Positions 43,212 through 51,419 of a stretch of 64,000 bases of DNA are shown here, in pieces. The position numbers were made by a program, and so were the translations under genes. Where the stretch lies: NCBI RefSeq assembly GCF_000499205.1, contig NZ_AWUK01000010.1, positions 124,001 through 188,000 on the forward strand, in the 5' to 3' direction. Within the stretch, counting starts at the first letter, position 1; every line of letters starts with the position of its first letter. The notes beneath the pieces are model-generated. The model saw only the letters and a list, made by a program, of their open reading frames with translations, searched no databases and was not told where the DNA came from. Source of the DNA: Paenibacillus sp. MAEPY2 (GTDB taxonomy: Bacteria > Bacillota > Bacilli > Paenibacillales > Paenibacillaceae).

Positions 43212-44729
43212 TTAAGGTTGTTGTACACTCTCATCCTGTGCTTTGTTTTCAAAGATCAGGATCGTTTTGGTGCTTCCGATATACCCAACCGTCGTATGGA
43301 ATTGCTCCGAAATAAATCGTACCGGGACAAACGCCTTGCCATCTCTCATCAACAGAGGCGCTTCGTTTACCGCAAGAGTATCATCTATACTCACCTGTTT
43401 GTTGCCCACCGTCCACTTCAGCAACGTGTCATTTTGCGCAATCTGAACCTCCTGTGTATCCGGATTCCAGTTCACGCTGGCATTCAATTGCTCCGAGACA
43501 AAGCGAAGCGGCACATAGGTCCGTCCATCCTCGATAAAAGGCGCAGCCTCCAGCGCGTAAGCCTGATCACCCACATAGGCGGTTGTAGACCCTTCAACCA
43601 GTCGCTGGAATCTGCCCTGCGGGGTGCGCTTCTGCTCCCGTACGTTCATTTGATTTAGAAGGCGCATCGTGTTGCTGCCGCTAGCGACGTCCAGGTAGTT
43701 GTTTTGCACCGTTAGTCCGGCAGGTTCCGGCTCGGAGACCGATGTCTGAGTACCCGAGGACAAGGAGGTGGAGGTCGAGATATCCGTTATGGTATTAGCA
43801 GAGCTGTTTCTTGTAAAAGTAAATCCGGCAATGGGTGTCAGATCCCACACCCGGTTGTTGGACAGCTTCAGCACTTCCAGCTTGGACAGCTGCCGTAACG
43901 GCTCCAGGTCATAGATCTGATTGGACTCCGCATTCAGTTCTTTGAGCCCTGTCAGGCTCTCCAGGGGCGCCAGATGCTGAACCTGATTCCCGGAGACGTC
44001 CAGCGTCTGCAGACGTGTCATATGCTCCAGTGGCATCAGATCGGAAATCTCGTTGCCTGCCACATTCAGCTTCTGAAGTGTATTCGGCAGATCAGCCAGT
44101 ACATCCAGTGTCTGAATATGGTTGTTGGCCACATTGAGCTGTTTAAGCTTTCTTTTATCCGCCAGTGGTGTCAGGTCCGTGATTGTATTGTTCGAGATTT
44201 CGAGCCATTGAAGATCATCTGCATCAGCCAGTGCGGAGAGACTGGTAATCTGGTTACCGCTGGCGTGAAACGTATGTAGTCGATTGAATCCACGTACAAC
44301 CTCTATAGAAGAAATGGAATTGTTGCTGATATACAGCCGTCCCAGGTCTTTCAGATCAGCCAGTGCATCAATGGATGTAATGTAATTATTGCGAACGTCA
44401 ACCTCGCGAAGCTGAGTCAGATGCTCCAGCGGTGTTAAATCGTCAATCTCATTGCCATATAACCGGAGGTGAGTCAGATTCTTGGCGTATTGCAGACCGG
44501 CCAGGCTTTGAATGCCTGCATTGCTCAGATCCACAACGTTCAGCTGCTCCAGATCGGATGAGGTTAGAGGGGAATCTACCGGTTTGTTCAAGATCAGCTT
44601 CAGTCCGTTCTCCAGTGCAGGGTCTTCGATGATTCCTTCGCCCAAGTCTGCAGTAGTATAGGCCATCGCTTGCCCAGCCGCCCCGAGACTCAGGATGAAT
44701 ACTAGAAATAGTAGAGTCATTCTTCTCAT
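43212..44729 (-). CDS. Secreted leucine-rich repeat protein with copper-amine-oxidase-type stalk domains
   Basis: 505 residues. I start at MRRMTL, preceded by GGAGGGAATTCATGCA, which gives a signal peptide cut near AMAY. Residues ~35-330 hold about twelve ~22-residue leucine-rich repeats (LAGLQYAKNLTHLRLYGNEI and similar), as in internalins. The C-terminal ~110 residues carry the double copper amine oxidase N-domain fold (FIEDGRTYVPLRFVSEQL and RDGKAFVPVRFISEQF), common in Paenibacillus wall proteins. The protein is probably a surface adhesin or scaffold; the partner is unknown. Confidence 0.88.
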   Translation of the reverse strand: MRRMTLLFLVFILSLGAAGQAMAYTTADLGEGIIEDPALENGLKLILNKPVDSPLTSSDLEQLNVVDLSNAGIQSLAGLQYAKNLTHLRLYGNEIDDLTPLEHLTQLREVDVRNNYITSIDALADLKDLGRLYISNNSISSIEVVRGFNRLHTFHASGNQITSLSALADADDLQWLEISNNTITDLTPLADKRKLKQLNVANNHIQTLDVLADLPNTLQKLNVAGNEISDLMPLEHMTRLQTLDVSGNQVQHLAPLESLTGLKELNAESNQIYDLEPLRQLSKLEVLKLSNNRVWDLTPIAGFTFTRNSSANTITDISTSTSLSSGTQTSVSEPEPAGLTVQNNYLDVASGSNTMRLLNQMNVREQKRTPQGRFQRLVEGSTTAYVGDQAYALEAAPFIEDGRTYVPLRFVSEQLNASVNWNPDTQEVQIAQNDTLLKWTVGNKQVSIDDTLAVNEAPLLMRDGKAFVPVRFISEQFHTTVGYIGSTKTILIFENKAQDESVQQP

Positions 44730-45223
44730 TGCATGAATTCCCTCCGATTCCGATTTTGAGATTATAAAATACTCCGAACAGATTGAGTTCTTTGATGATA
44801 TATAAGGTAAGTACAATATTTACACGATAACGGAGAGGGCAGAAAAAACCAGAAGAAGCGAAGCGGTCACCTTTATCACGGGATTTCTCCCTTTAGTAAA
44901 GGGAATCAAAGAAATCCGGGGATAACAGTGATCGGAAGGTTGTTCTGCCATCGGAGTGGTAAGTGTAAATGGATCAGTTTAACTTATGCAGGTACGAATA
45001 AAAACACATCTATAGTTATTAACCAGTCATTAGGCAAAAGGAACATGAAATTCATGACAGGCAGAACATCTACTTCTATTCTATATGATACCAACCCCAT
45101 ACTGCACTCTTCCGATCATCTTTTTCAAAAAAAATTGTACAACTCCCCCAGATCGTATTCAACTCCATGGCAGATAGGGTAAAGATGAAGTAAAGAATGC
45201 CATTTGGAGGAGAAGATGCAGGT
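44730..45223. other. Intergenic region holding a long hairpin element
   Basis: No gene is supported. The only notable structure is the 112-bp inverted repeat at 44838-44949. The 84-codon frame at 44928-45182 lacks a ribosome-binding site and looks random. Confidence 0.6.
44838..44949. repeat. 112-bp imperfect palindrome (MITE/REP-like hairpin)
   Basis: The arms pair outward from the centre: ccctttagtaaaggg, then ggatttct with agaaatcc, then ggtcacctttatca with ggataacagtgatc (imperfect), then ggcagaaaaaacc with ggttgttctgcc. It lies alone in an intergenic space and does not end in a T run. It resembles dispersed palindromic repeats of Paenibacillus genomes (recalled, not checked). Confidence 0.55.
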
Positions 45224-46114
45224 ATGCGCCAAGCCATGATCATTAGCAATCCATCGTCCGGTAAAGAAGAAGCTAAGCAGTATGTGTCCCAAGTCAAAGA
45301 AATTCTTGAATCACAGCAGTATGAAGTGGTGATTAATGAAACGGCCGGGGAGGGCGATGCGACCAACTACTGCCTTAGTGCCTGCCAAGACGGCAGTGAT
45401 CTCGTCATTTCCATCGGAGGAGATGGGACACTGCATGAGACGATTAACGGCATGATGGATCAGGAACATCGTCCCAGACTGGGTGTGGTGCCGCTGGGTA
45501 CGGTGAATGATTTTGCGCGTGCGCTGAATATCTCGCTTGACCCGGAAGAAGCCATTCGACAGTTACTATCGGAGCAGGTTCATAGGGTAGACCTCGGTAA
45601 AATCAATGACCGTCTGTTTGCCAACGTGGTGGCAGCCGGTTCATTGGCAGAAGCGCTGTTCTCGGTATCGTCGGAAGAAAAGTCGAAGCTGGGTTCATTT
45701 GCTTATTTGAAAGAAGGATTGAAAGACCTGATGAACACACCCGCCAAGCAGCTAACCATTGAGTATGATGGGCAGTTTTGGGAGGGGGAATCTCCTCTTT
45801 TTCTCGCGGCGCTGACGAATTCGGTTGGAGGTTTTGAGAAATTGTCCCCTGATGCAGCGGTAGATGATGGGTTAATTCATTGTTTTGTGATCCGTAGCAT
45901 GAACGTCTTCAATACAGTTACACTCGGAACGTCCCTGCTGTTTGGCAATCTGAAGAACCATAAGGATGTTGATTATTTTACGGCAAAAGAAGTTCATGTC
46001 CGTTCCACAGATGCCATCCGCACGAATGTAGATGGAGAGGAAGGGCCTTCCCTGCCCATTCGAATCGGTGTATTGCCTCAGCATATTGAGGTGATTGTTC
46101 CGGAAGAAGTATAG
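45224..46114 (+). CDS. Diacylglycerol/lipid kinase (YegS/BmrU-like)
   Basis: 296 residues. The N-terminal kinase domain has IISNPSSGK (nucleotide loop), ISIGGDGTLHETINGM (GGDGT catalytic motif) and GVVPLGTVNDFARALN. A C-terminal beta domain follows. It phosphorylates diacylglycerol or a related lipid at the membrane. The Met with TTGGAGGAG upstream is the better start, nine codons inside the longest frame. Confidence 0.88.
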   Translation: MRQAMIISNPSSGKEEAKQYVSQVKEILESQQYEVVINETAGEGDATNYCLSACQDGSDLVISIGGDGTLHETINGMMDQEHRPRLGVVPLGTVNDFARALNISLDPEEAIRQLLSEQVHRVDLGKINDRLFANVVAAGSLAEALFSVSSEEKSKLGSFAYLKEGLKDLMNTPAKQLTIEYDGQFWEGESPLFLAALTNSVGGFEKLSPDAAVDDGLIHCFVIRSMNVFNTVTLGTSLLFGNLKNHKDVDYFTAKEVHVRSTDAIRTNVDGEEGPSLPIRIGVLPQHIEVIVPEEV

Positions 46115-46288
46115 GCGAATGAACAGCGGAGAAAAAAACCTCCATTATTCCATATAAGAGTTCTAAAATTCCATTGAAACCGATTGCAGTTCTGTGTCAC
46201 AATCATAGACGGAAGACAAGTATATACCAGTTGGCAATGATCATGGGCATTAGAGTACGATACTATTCGAATATGGAGGGAAATCATC

Positions 46289-47206
46289 TTGAGAACAATT
46301 AAACTTGGCAGCAGCGCACTCGAAATACCGGTTGTAGCCGTTGGCTGCATGCGAATTAATTCATTAAGCAGCAAAGAAGCAGAACAGTTTGTTCATTCCG
46401 CCATGGAAGCAGGCGCGAACTTCTTCGATCATGCTGATATTTATGGAAACGGAGCATGTGAGGAGATCTTTGCAGAGGCTGTGCAGATGAATCCCCAGGT
46501 TCGTGAAAATATGATTCTTCAGTCCAAATGCGGTATCCGCAAAGGCATGTTTGATTTCTCAAAAGAGCATATCTTGAATTCGGTGGATGGCATTCTGCAA
46601 CGTTTGAAAACCGAGTATTTGGATGTTCTGTTGCTGCATCGCCCGGATACATTGGTTGAACCGGAAGAAGTGGCTGAAGCCTTTGACCAGCTGGAGCGCG
46701 AAGGCAAAGTGCGTCACTTCGGGGTATCCAACCAGAATCCGAACCAGATCGAACTGTTGAAAAAATACGTTAAACAGCCACTGGTAGCGAACCAGTTGCA
46801 GTTGAGTATTACCAACACTACGATGATCGACAGTGGAATCAACGTGAACATGGAGAACGATGCCGCGGTTAACCGTGATGGCGGTATTCTTGATTACTGC
46901 CGCCTGCACGATATCACGATTCAACCATGGTCCCCGTTCCAATACGGATTCTTCGAAGGTGTATTCCTGGGAAGCGACAAGTTCCCGGAACTGAATGCGA
47001 AGATCGATGAGATTGCTGCAAAATATGAAGTGAGCAACACGACCATGGCGATTGCCTGGTTGCTGCGTCACCCTGCTCATATGCAGCCAGTGACAGGCAC
47101 AACGAACATCCAGCGTTTGCAAGATTGTATCAAAGCTGGCGATGTTCACCTTACGCGCCAGGAGTGGTACGAAATCTATCGTGCAGCTGGCAATGTGCTG
47201 CCTTAA
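46289..47206 (+). CDS. Aldo/keto reductase (YdhF-like)
   Basis: 305 residues starting at TTG with GGAGGG 8 bp upstream. The barrel carries FFDHADIYGNGACEE (catalytic Asp and Tyr), LQSKCGI (Lys), LLLHRPDTL (His), VRHFGVSNQN, and VTGTTNIQRLQ for NADPH binding. This matches the E. coli YdhF group of oxidoreductases. A single gene closed by a terminator. Confidence 0.9.
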   Translation: MRTIKLGSSALEIPVVAVGCMRINSLSSKEAEQFVHSAMEAGANFFDHADIYGNGACEEIFAEAVQMNPQVRENMILQSKCGIRKGMFDFSKEHILNSVDGILQRLKTEYLDVLLLHRPDTLVEPEEVAEAFDQLEREGKVRHFGVSNQNPNQIELLKKYVKQPLVANQLQLSITNTTMIDSGINVNMENDAAVNRDGGILDYCRLHDITIQPWSPFQYGFFEGVFLGSDKFPELNAKIDEIAAKYEVSNTTMAIAWLLRHPAHMQPVTGTTNIQRLQDCIKAGDVHLTRQEWYEIYRAAGNVLP

Positions 47207-47250
47207 ACGAACAGTAATATATAGCAGATCGTTCTGCTATAATGCATGTA

Positions 47251-47283
47251 AAACACGAGCGCATATGCTGCTCGTGTTTTTAT
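47251..47283 (+). terminator. Rho-independent terminator
   Basis: aaacacgagc pairs perfectly with gctcgtgttt, then TTATTTT. A small hairpin (47217-47240) lies just before it. Confidence 0.85.
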
Positions 47284-47393
47284 TTTATCCTTTATTTGAT
47301 GCTTGCCCGTTCCCGGTATAAAATAAGGGTAGGGCCTTTATTTTAACAAAAGGATTTTTTTGTAATTAATACAAATTAGTTGAATTTATCTTA

Positions 47394-47422
47394 TTGACCC
47401 TTGCTTAATTATTACATATAAT
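47394..47422 (+). promoter_or_regulatory. Near-consensus sigma-A promoter of the peptide receptor
   Basis: TTGACC, exactly 17 bp, TATAAT, 59 bp before the receptor start. This is the best promoter match I saw in the window. Confidence 0.75.
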
Positions 47423-47480
47423 TACTTTTGCATACCGTTAATCCTGTTTATGGTTTTTTATTTTGGAGGGTGGTGTTAGT

Positions 47481-48863
47481 TTGGAGCCGACAACCACGAT
47501 ACGCGATCACTTAGAAAGTTATCTGAAGCGTGAGCAGATGTCCATTAGTCTTTTTTCGGAAACGTCAGGAATTAACTCCGGTACGCTGAGCAATATTTTG
47601 AACAAGAATCGTCCGATTGCGATGCAGCAGCTGGATCGAATCACTTCAGCTATGAGACTTGAAGAAGGTTACTTCTATGAATTGTACATAGATGAGTGTT
47701 TTGTCCATGCTGCCCCTGACTGGCGAAGACTGGGACCATTCCTTCATCGATGTGCTGAGTTGAATAAATTGAACTGTATTGAAGAGGTTATCCGCTTGAT
47801 GATGGATAATCTATCTTATATTCCTTTGCTATTTGATCTGGCTGAAGAATTCTACCATGCCGGTAATTTCGAACCGGCCGTTCTACTATATGAAACGATA
47901 GCCGAAAGTGAGAAAATGCAACACTCCGAACGGCTTGCACTATGTCAGTATCGACTCTTCAGGCTGGGACTGACCAATGATCAGCAACGAAATCTGATCA
48001 TCGCGGCTCAATTCGAATACTATGTTGACCGGCTTGATGAACGTTATCAGCTGGATGCGCTCAACGAATTAATTGATGCCTTTGGGGCCTTGCATAGATG
48101 GAATAAAGTGCAGGAGCTGTCCGAGAAGTTAAAGGTGAAAGCAACCATCCATTATGAGTTGAATGGGAGAAAGAAACAGGAAGAAACAAAGAGACCTATT
48201 GTGTTCTACATTTTGTATTCCTATTTGGCTTCAGGAAGTGCGTGTTATCAACTTAAGGACTATCAAGGCGCCCTTAAATATGTTTCTTTATATACGGATA
48301 ACAGCTGGGTGAAGAACCCTGATCAAGACGAAATGGTAGTCATGAATCAGTTTCAGGAATGGGCTGAGGGCAACCGTTATATATATCAATTAATGAGCGG
48401 ACAGTTTGAGGTGTTACCTGAATATTTGAATTACATCTCAACAAAAGAAAATGAGATTTTCCCTGCGCTTTGTGATATTGTGACTGCTGCAAACCGCTAT
48501 GATAAAAATATTGATGATGTACTCGAACAGTATGAATCTTACTTTACGTACCAGGAACAAAGCAACCGAATCGGAAAAGTCAGCAGACAGGTTACAGATG
48601 ATCGATATCTACGTCTATTAGCGGATCTGGGTGCGTATTATCTAAAGAAAGATGAGTATTTCACAGGGATACAATTTGTTCTGGATAGTTTGCGATTCTC
48701 TATTGAAATTAGCAGTGGACGAGGTATGCTTAGAGGTGTCGGACTGTTTGAGCAATATAGGGAGTTTGCAACTGAGACGGCGAAACAGCAATACAAATTG
48801 ATCATTAGTGAGGTGCAGAAACTCAATGAAGAGAAAGTTGGCTTTGCTGATAGCTACATGTAG
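47481..48863 (+). CDS. RRNPP-type peptide receptor/transcription regulator (Alo-like)
   Basis: 460 residues. An N-terminal XRE-type helix-turn-helix (SISLFSETSGINSGTLSNIL) is followed by helical TPR-like repeats to the C-terminus (FLHRCAELNKLNCIEEVIRLM, LLFDLAEEFYHAGNFEPAV). This is the layout of RRNPP receptors, which bind re-imported signal peptides, and the wording matches the Alo receptors of Paenibacillus. I use the TTG start, with GGAGGGTGG upstream, and a near-consensus promoter precedes it. Its last 38 bp overlap a secreted propeptide ORF in the +1 frame, the usual layout of a cognate signal. Confidence 0.82.
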   Translation: MEPTTTIRDHLESYLKREQMSISLFSETSGINSGTLSNILNKNRPIAMQQLDRITSAMRLEEGYFYELYIDECFVHAAPDWRRLGPFLHRCAELNKLNCIEEVIRLMMDNLSYIPLLFDLAEEFYHAGNFEPAVLLYETIAESEKMQHSERLALCQYRLFRLGLTNDQQRNLIIAAQFEYYVDRLDERYQLDALNELIDAFGALHRWNKVQELSEKLKVKATIHYELNGRKKQEETKRPIVFYILYSYLASGSACYQLKDYQGALKYVSLYTDNSWVKNPDQDEMVVMNQFQEWAEGNRYIYQLMSGQFEVLPEYLNYISTKENEIFPALCDIVTAANRYDKNIDDVLEQYESYFTYQEQSNRIGKVSRQVTDDRYLRLLADLGAYYLKKDEYFTGIQFVLDSLRFSIEISSGRGMLRGVGLFEQYREFATETAKQQYKLIISEVQKLNEEKVGFADSYM

Positions 48864-48966
48864 TATTATTATTTACATTGTAGCTCCTGCTACGGATCCT
48901 GTCTCAGGCAACGAAGTTCCAGATCCCACAATTATGAGAACTGCTGACCACGGATTCGGAACTTAA
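48826..48966 (+). CDS. Secreted signal propeptide, cognate to the RRNPP receptor
   Basis: A 46-codon ORF overlapping the 3' end of the receptor gene in the +1 frame. The N-terminus MKRKLALLIATCSIIIYIV is a short signal sequence with a basic start and a hydrophobic core; a likely cut lies near APA. The linker contains TDPVSGNEVPDP and the C-terminus is TADHGFGT. GAGGTG lies 10 bp upstream. A secreted peptide of this size whose gene overlaps its receptor gene is the rule for Phr-, PapR- and Alo-type systems, and the C-terminal xHGxG pattern resembles Alo peptides (recalled). The mature signal is probably a 5-7 residue C-terminal fragment. Confidence 0.72.
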   Translation: MKRKLALLIATCSIIIYIVAPATDPVSGNEVPDPTIMRTADHGFGT

Positions 48967-48979
48967 AAAATTGGTAATG

Positions 48980-49016
48980 GACGCTTCTGAATATTCATTC
49001 AGAGGCGTCTTTTTTT
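48980..49016 (+). terminator. Strong terminator closing the receptor-peptide unit
   Basis: gacgcttctgaat pairs with attcagaggcgtc (one G-U), then TTTTTTT. It lies 13 bp after the propeptide stop, which supports that ORF as the true end of the transcript. Confidence 0.9.
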
Positions 49017-49104
49017 GCGTCTAGTGGAAGAATAAGTATGTCGTACCCCTTGCGGCCTATCGATTGGCATAATAAACTAAAATATGACAAAAAGGAGGGG
49101 TACT

Positions 49105-49275
49105 ATGGATTGCCTGGAGTTAATGTCACAGATCGAAGAAGCCAGACAACAGCTTCACCGCTTGCAGTCGGAATACGGCAGTCTGCTTCATCCTGAAGTC
49201 ATCCAGCAATCTGTAGTTCTCGACGGTCTTATTAATCAATACAATCGAGCCAAAATGAAAAAAATGATCAATTAG
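49105..49275 (+). CDS. Spo0E-family aspartyl-phosphate phosphatase
   Basis: 56 residues. Two helices with the family signature SVVLDGLI (S-x-x-L-D-x-L-I). Spo0E-type proteins remove phosphate from Spo0A and so delay sporulation (family knowledge). I start at MDCLEL, preceded by AAGGAGGGGTACT. It lies 139 bp after the signal-peptide ORF but behind a terminator, so it has its own transcript. Its length fits the short YisI/YnzD-type members. Confidence 0.88.
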   Translation: MDCLELMSQIEEARQQLHRLQSEYGSLLHPEVIQQSVVLDGLINQYNRAKMKKMIN

Positions 49276-49314
49276 GGGTGCGCCTATTTACATATTGGTT
49301 TCCATGCACTATAG

Positions 49315-49334
49315 TTAGTCACATGAGTAACTAA
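49315..49334. promoter_or_regulatory. Operator-like palindrome upstream of the YtrA-type regulator
   Basis: TTAGTCAC, ATGA, GTAACTAA: 8-bp arms with one mismatch, followed by another ACTAACTAA. It lies 19 bp before the regulator start, as expected for an autoregulated GntR/YtrA operon. Confidence 0.55.
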
Positions 49335-49352
49335 CCGACTAACTAATTAACG

Positions 49353-49754
49353 ATGAATGAAAGTTGGAATCGCATGAAATCGAATTTGGATGAATCTCAG
49401 CCCATTTTTCATCAGATATCTATGATGATTATGGATGACATTGTAGACGGCAGATTGAAGGTGGAGGAACAGGTCCCTTCAACCAATGAGCTCTCTCGCT
49501 TTTACAATATTAATCCAGCCACGGCACGCAAAGGGCTTCAAACGCTCGTGGACAAAGGCATCATTTACAAACAACGAGGTGTTGGCATGTTTGTTGCAAA
49601 GGGAGCCCGGGAAGCATTGCTTGTTGAACGAAAGCAGCATTTCTACGAAGAATATATCAAGCCTTTACTTGAAGAGGCCAGACGGATTCACATGAATGAG
49701 GACATGATTATTAATTTGATCCGAGGCAAGAAGGATAAGGAGAGTGAGTTATGA
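49353..49754 (+). CDS. GntR-family regulator, YtrA subfamily
   Basis: 133 residues. The winged helix has QISMMIMDDIVDGRLKVEEQVPSTNELSRFYNINPATARKGLQTLVDKGII and the wing VGMFVAKGA. A short dimerisation tail of about 45 residues is the YtrA mark. It is the first gene of an operon with an ABC ATPase and a permease, joined by ATGA overlaps. In B. subtilis the related ytr operon responds to cell-wall-active compounds. The ATG has no strong ribosome-binding site; a second in-frame Met (MKSNL) is possible. Confidence 0.87.
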   Translation: MNESWNRMKSNLDESQPIFHQISMMIMDDIVDGRLKVEEQVPSTNELSRFYNINPATARKGLQTLVDKGIIYKQRGVGMFVAKGAREALLVERKQHFYEEYIKPLLEEARRIHMNEDMIINLIRGKKDKESEL

Positions 49755-50626
49755 TTCAGATTGAACAGGTAACCTACAGCTATCAAGAGACGCCCGTGCT
49801 TAACAATGTGACTTTACATGAGAGTGAGCCGACCATTAGTGCAATGTGGGGAAGAAACGGTGCCGGCAAAACAACCCTGATGAGTCTGCTCGCAGGCCAT
49901 AACCGACCTGATGCTGGGACCATCCAAGTGATGGGCCAGGACCCATACAACAATTTGGCTGCGCAGGAGAACCTGTGTTATATCCAGGAGAATCATCCCC
50001 TGGGTAGAAATTGGACGATCAACGACATGGTTCGATTCGGTCAATACTTCCATCCTCAGTGGGATCAGACCTTTGCGGAGCAATTAATTGATATGTTCGA
50101 ATTACCCGTGAAGAAGAAGATCACCAAATTCTCAAAAGGCATGAAGACCGCTGCCCAGATGATATTGGGTCTTTCCAGTAATGCAAGAGTAACGATTCTT
50201 GATGAGCCCACCAATGGACTTGATGCTGAGAAACGTAAATACTTCTACAATGCTTTACTGGAGACTTATGAAGATAACCCGCGGCTAATTCTAATATCAA
50301 GCCATCATATTGAGGAGATTCAGCCTTTATGTGAGTCCCTCATCGTTCTACAAGCGGGAAAAGTGTTACTTAATCAGCCCATGGAAGAGATGCGTGAAAA
50401 AGGAGTTCTTCTAACAGGGGGAATGGATGACATCAAACGTGTCACAGCTGACGTGGAGGTTATAGAATCTTCCCAGATGGGATCGACCATGAGAGTGATG
50501 ATTGATGAGCCGTACTCCAAAGTGTGGAAGGACATTGCTCATGAACAAGGGTTTTCCATTGAGAAGGCGACACTACAAGATTATTTGATTAACAGGACCC
50601 GTAATCAAGAGGGGGTTAAGCGATGA
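49751..50626 (+). CDS. ABC transporter ATP-binding protein (YtrB-like)
   Basis: 291 residues. Walker A GRNGAGKTT, Q loop YIQENHPLG, a modified signature FSKGMKTA (instead of LSGGQ), Walker B VTILDEPTNGLD, and H-loop SSHHIEE. The C-terminal extension (after ~215) is typical of the CcmA/YtrB exporters. It overlaps both neighbours by 4 bp (ATGA), so it is translated together with the regulator and the permease. Confidence 0.9.
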   Translation: MIQIEQVTYSYQETPVLNNVTLHESEPTISAMWGRNGAGKTTLMSLLAGHNRPDAGTIQVMGQDPYNNLAAQENLCYIQENHPLGRNWTINDMVRFGQYFHPQWDQTFAEQLIDMFELPVKKKITKFSKGMKTAAQMILGLSSNARVTILDEPTNGLDAEKRKYFYNALLETYEDNPRLILISSHHIEEIQPLCESLIVLQAGKVLLNQPMEEMREKGVLLTGGMDDIKRVTADVEVIESSQMGSTMRVMIDEPYSKVWKDIAHEQGFSIEKATLQDYLINRTRNQEGVKR

Positions 50627-51324
50627 ACGCAACGAAAGGTACGAACCGGCTGATTCTGGATGATATGCGCTGGTATTTAATGATTTTCTCGTCGATTACA
50701 CTCATGCTTACAGTCGTCTATTTAGCTATTGGATTCATATTTGATGTGACATATACGACGCAATTATTTGGTCCAATGTATGGAGGGATCTGTGCTTTTG
50801 CAATCGCGGGGATCATCACGTTGTTTCCGGTTGCGATAGGTATGGGCAGTACACGAATTCAGTTCATGAAATCCTTCTATATCATTTCGGTATGGATGGT
50901 CGTAGGAACAATTACGATACTGAATGTCATCTATTTCATCATGCATCTTCTCCATGAATATGGAACGCTTGGCGTAACCTTTTATCAACCAGGCATGCTG
51001 TATTCAAGTGAGTATCATTTTTTTTCCTATCTATGGCTTGATCTGATGATTGGTTTCCTGGTGTTGGGATTATCCATCTTTTCAACTGTCTGTTGGATTA
51101 GATTGGGGATGCGTAATTTTTTCGTCCTGTTCTTTGGGGTTAGCTTAATCGTCACGCTGGTAATTGTTCTATCAGATCTGAGCGTCTGGTTCCAGTGGTT
51201 TGCGAATGTCAATCTCATCGCATTGTTCACTGCTCTGGGGGTCATTGGAGGTGCTTTGCTTCTGAGCACATACCCCATGATGAAGAATGCCCCGCTTACA
51301 ATGAAAGGCAGAAAAGAAGGATAA
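50623..51324 (+). CDS. ABC transporter permease
   Basis: 233 residues with about six membrane helices (for example ITLMLTVVYLAIGFIF, ICAFAIAGIITLFPVAIGMG, SLIVTLVIVLSDLSVWFQWF). It has no nucleotide-binding motif, so it is the membrane half of the Ytr-like exporter. It starts at an ATGA overlap with the ATPase gene. Confidence 0.85.
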   Translation: MNATKGTNRLILDDMRWYLMIFSSITLMLTVVYLAIGFIFDVTYTTQLFGPMYGGICAFAIAGIITLFPVAIGMGSTRIQFMKSFYIISVWMVVGTITILNVIYFIMHLLHEYGTLGVTFYQPGMLYSSEYHFFSYLWLDLMIGFLVLGLSIFSTVCWIRLGMRNFFVLFFGVSLIVTLVIVLSDLSVWFQWFANVNLIALFTALGVIGGALLLSTYPMMKNAPLTMKGRKEG

Positions 51325-51376
51325 GAGACGCTTTTGATGAAGGGAAATCCAGGCTGACTATCCATTGAAATCAAAG

Positions 51377-51412
51377 AAACACGAGTGAGTATAACACGCC
51401 TCGTGTTTTTTT
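51377..51412. terminator. Terminator between convergent genes
   Basis: aaacacgag pairs with ctcgtgttt, then TTTT on the + strand. Confidence 0.75.
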
Positions 51413-51419
51413 GTATAAG

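Noticed and set aside
43974..44279. 101-codon frame opposite the leucine-rich repeat gene
   Set aside because: Its periodicity comes from the repeats of the real gene on the other strand.
44928..45182. 84-codon frame in the space before the lipid kinase gene
   Set aside because: It begins inside the palindromic element, lacks a ribosome-binding site and shows no recognisable protein features.
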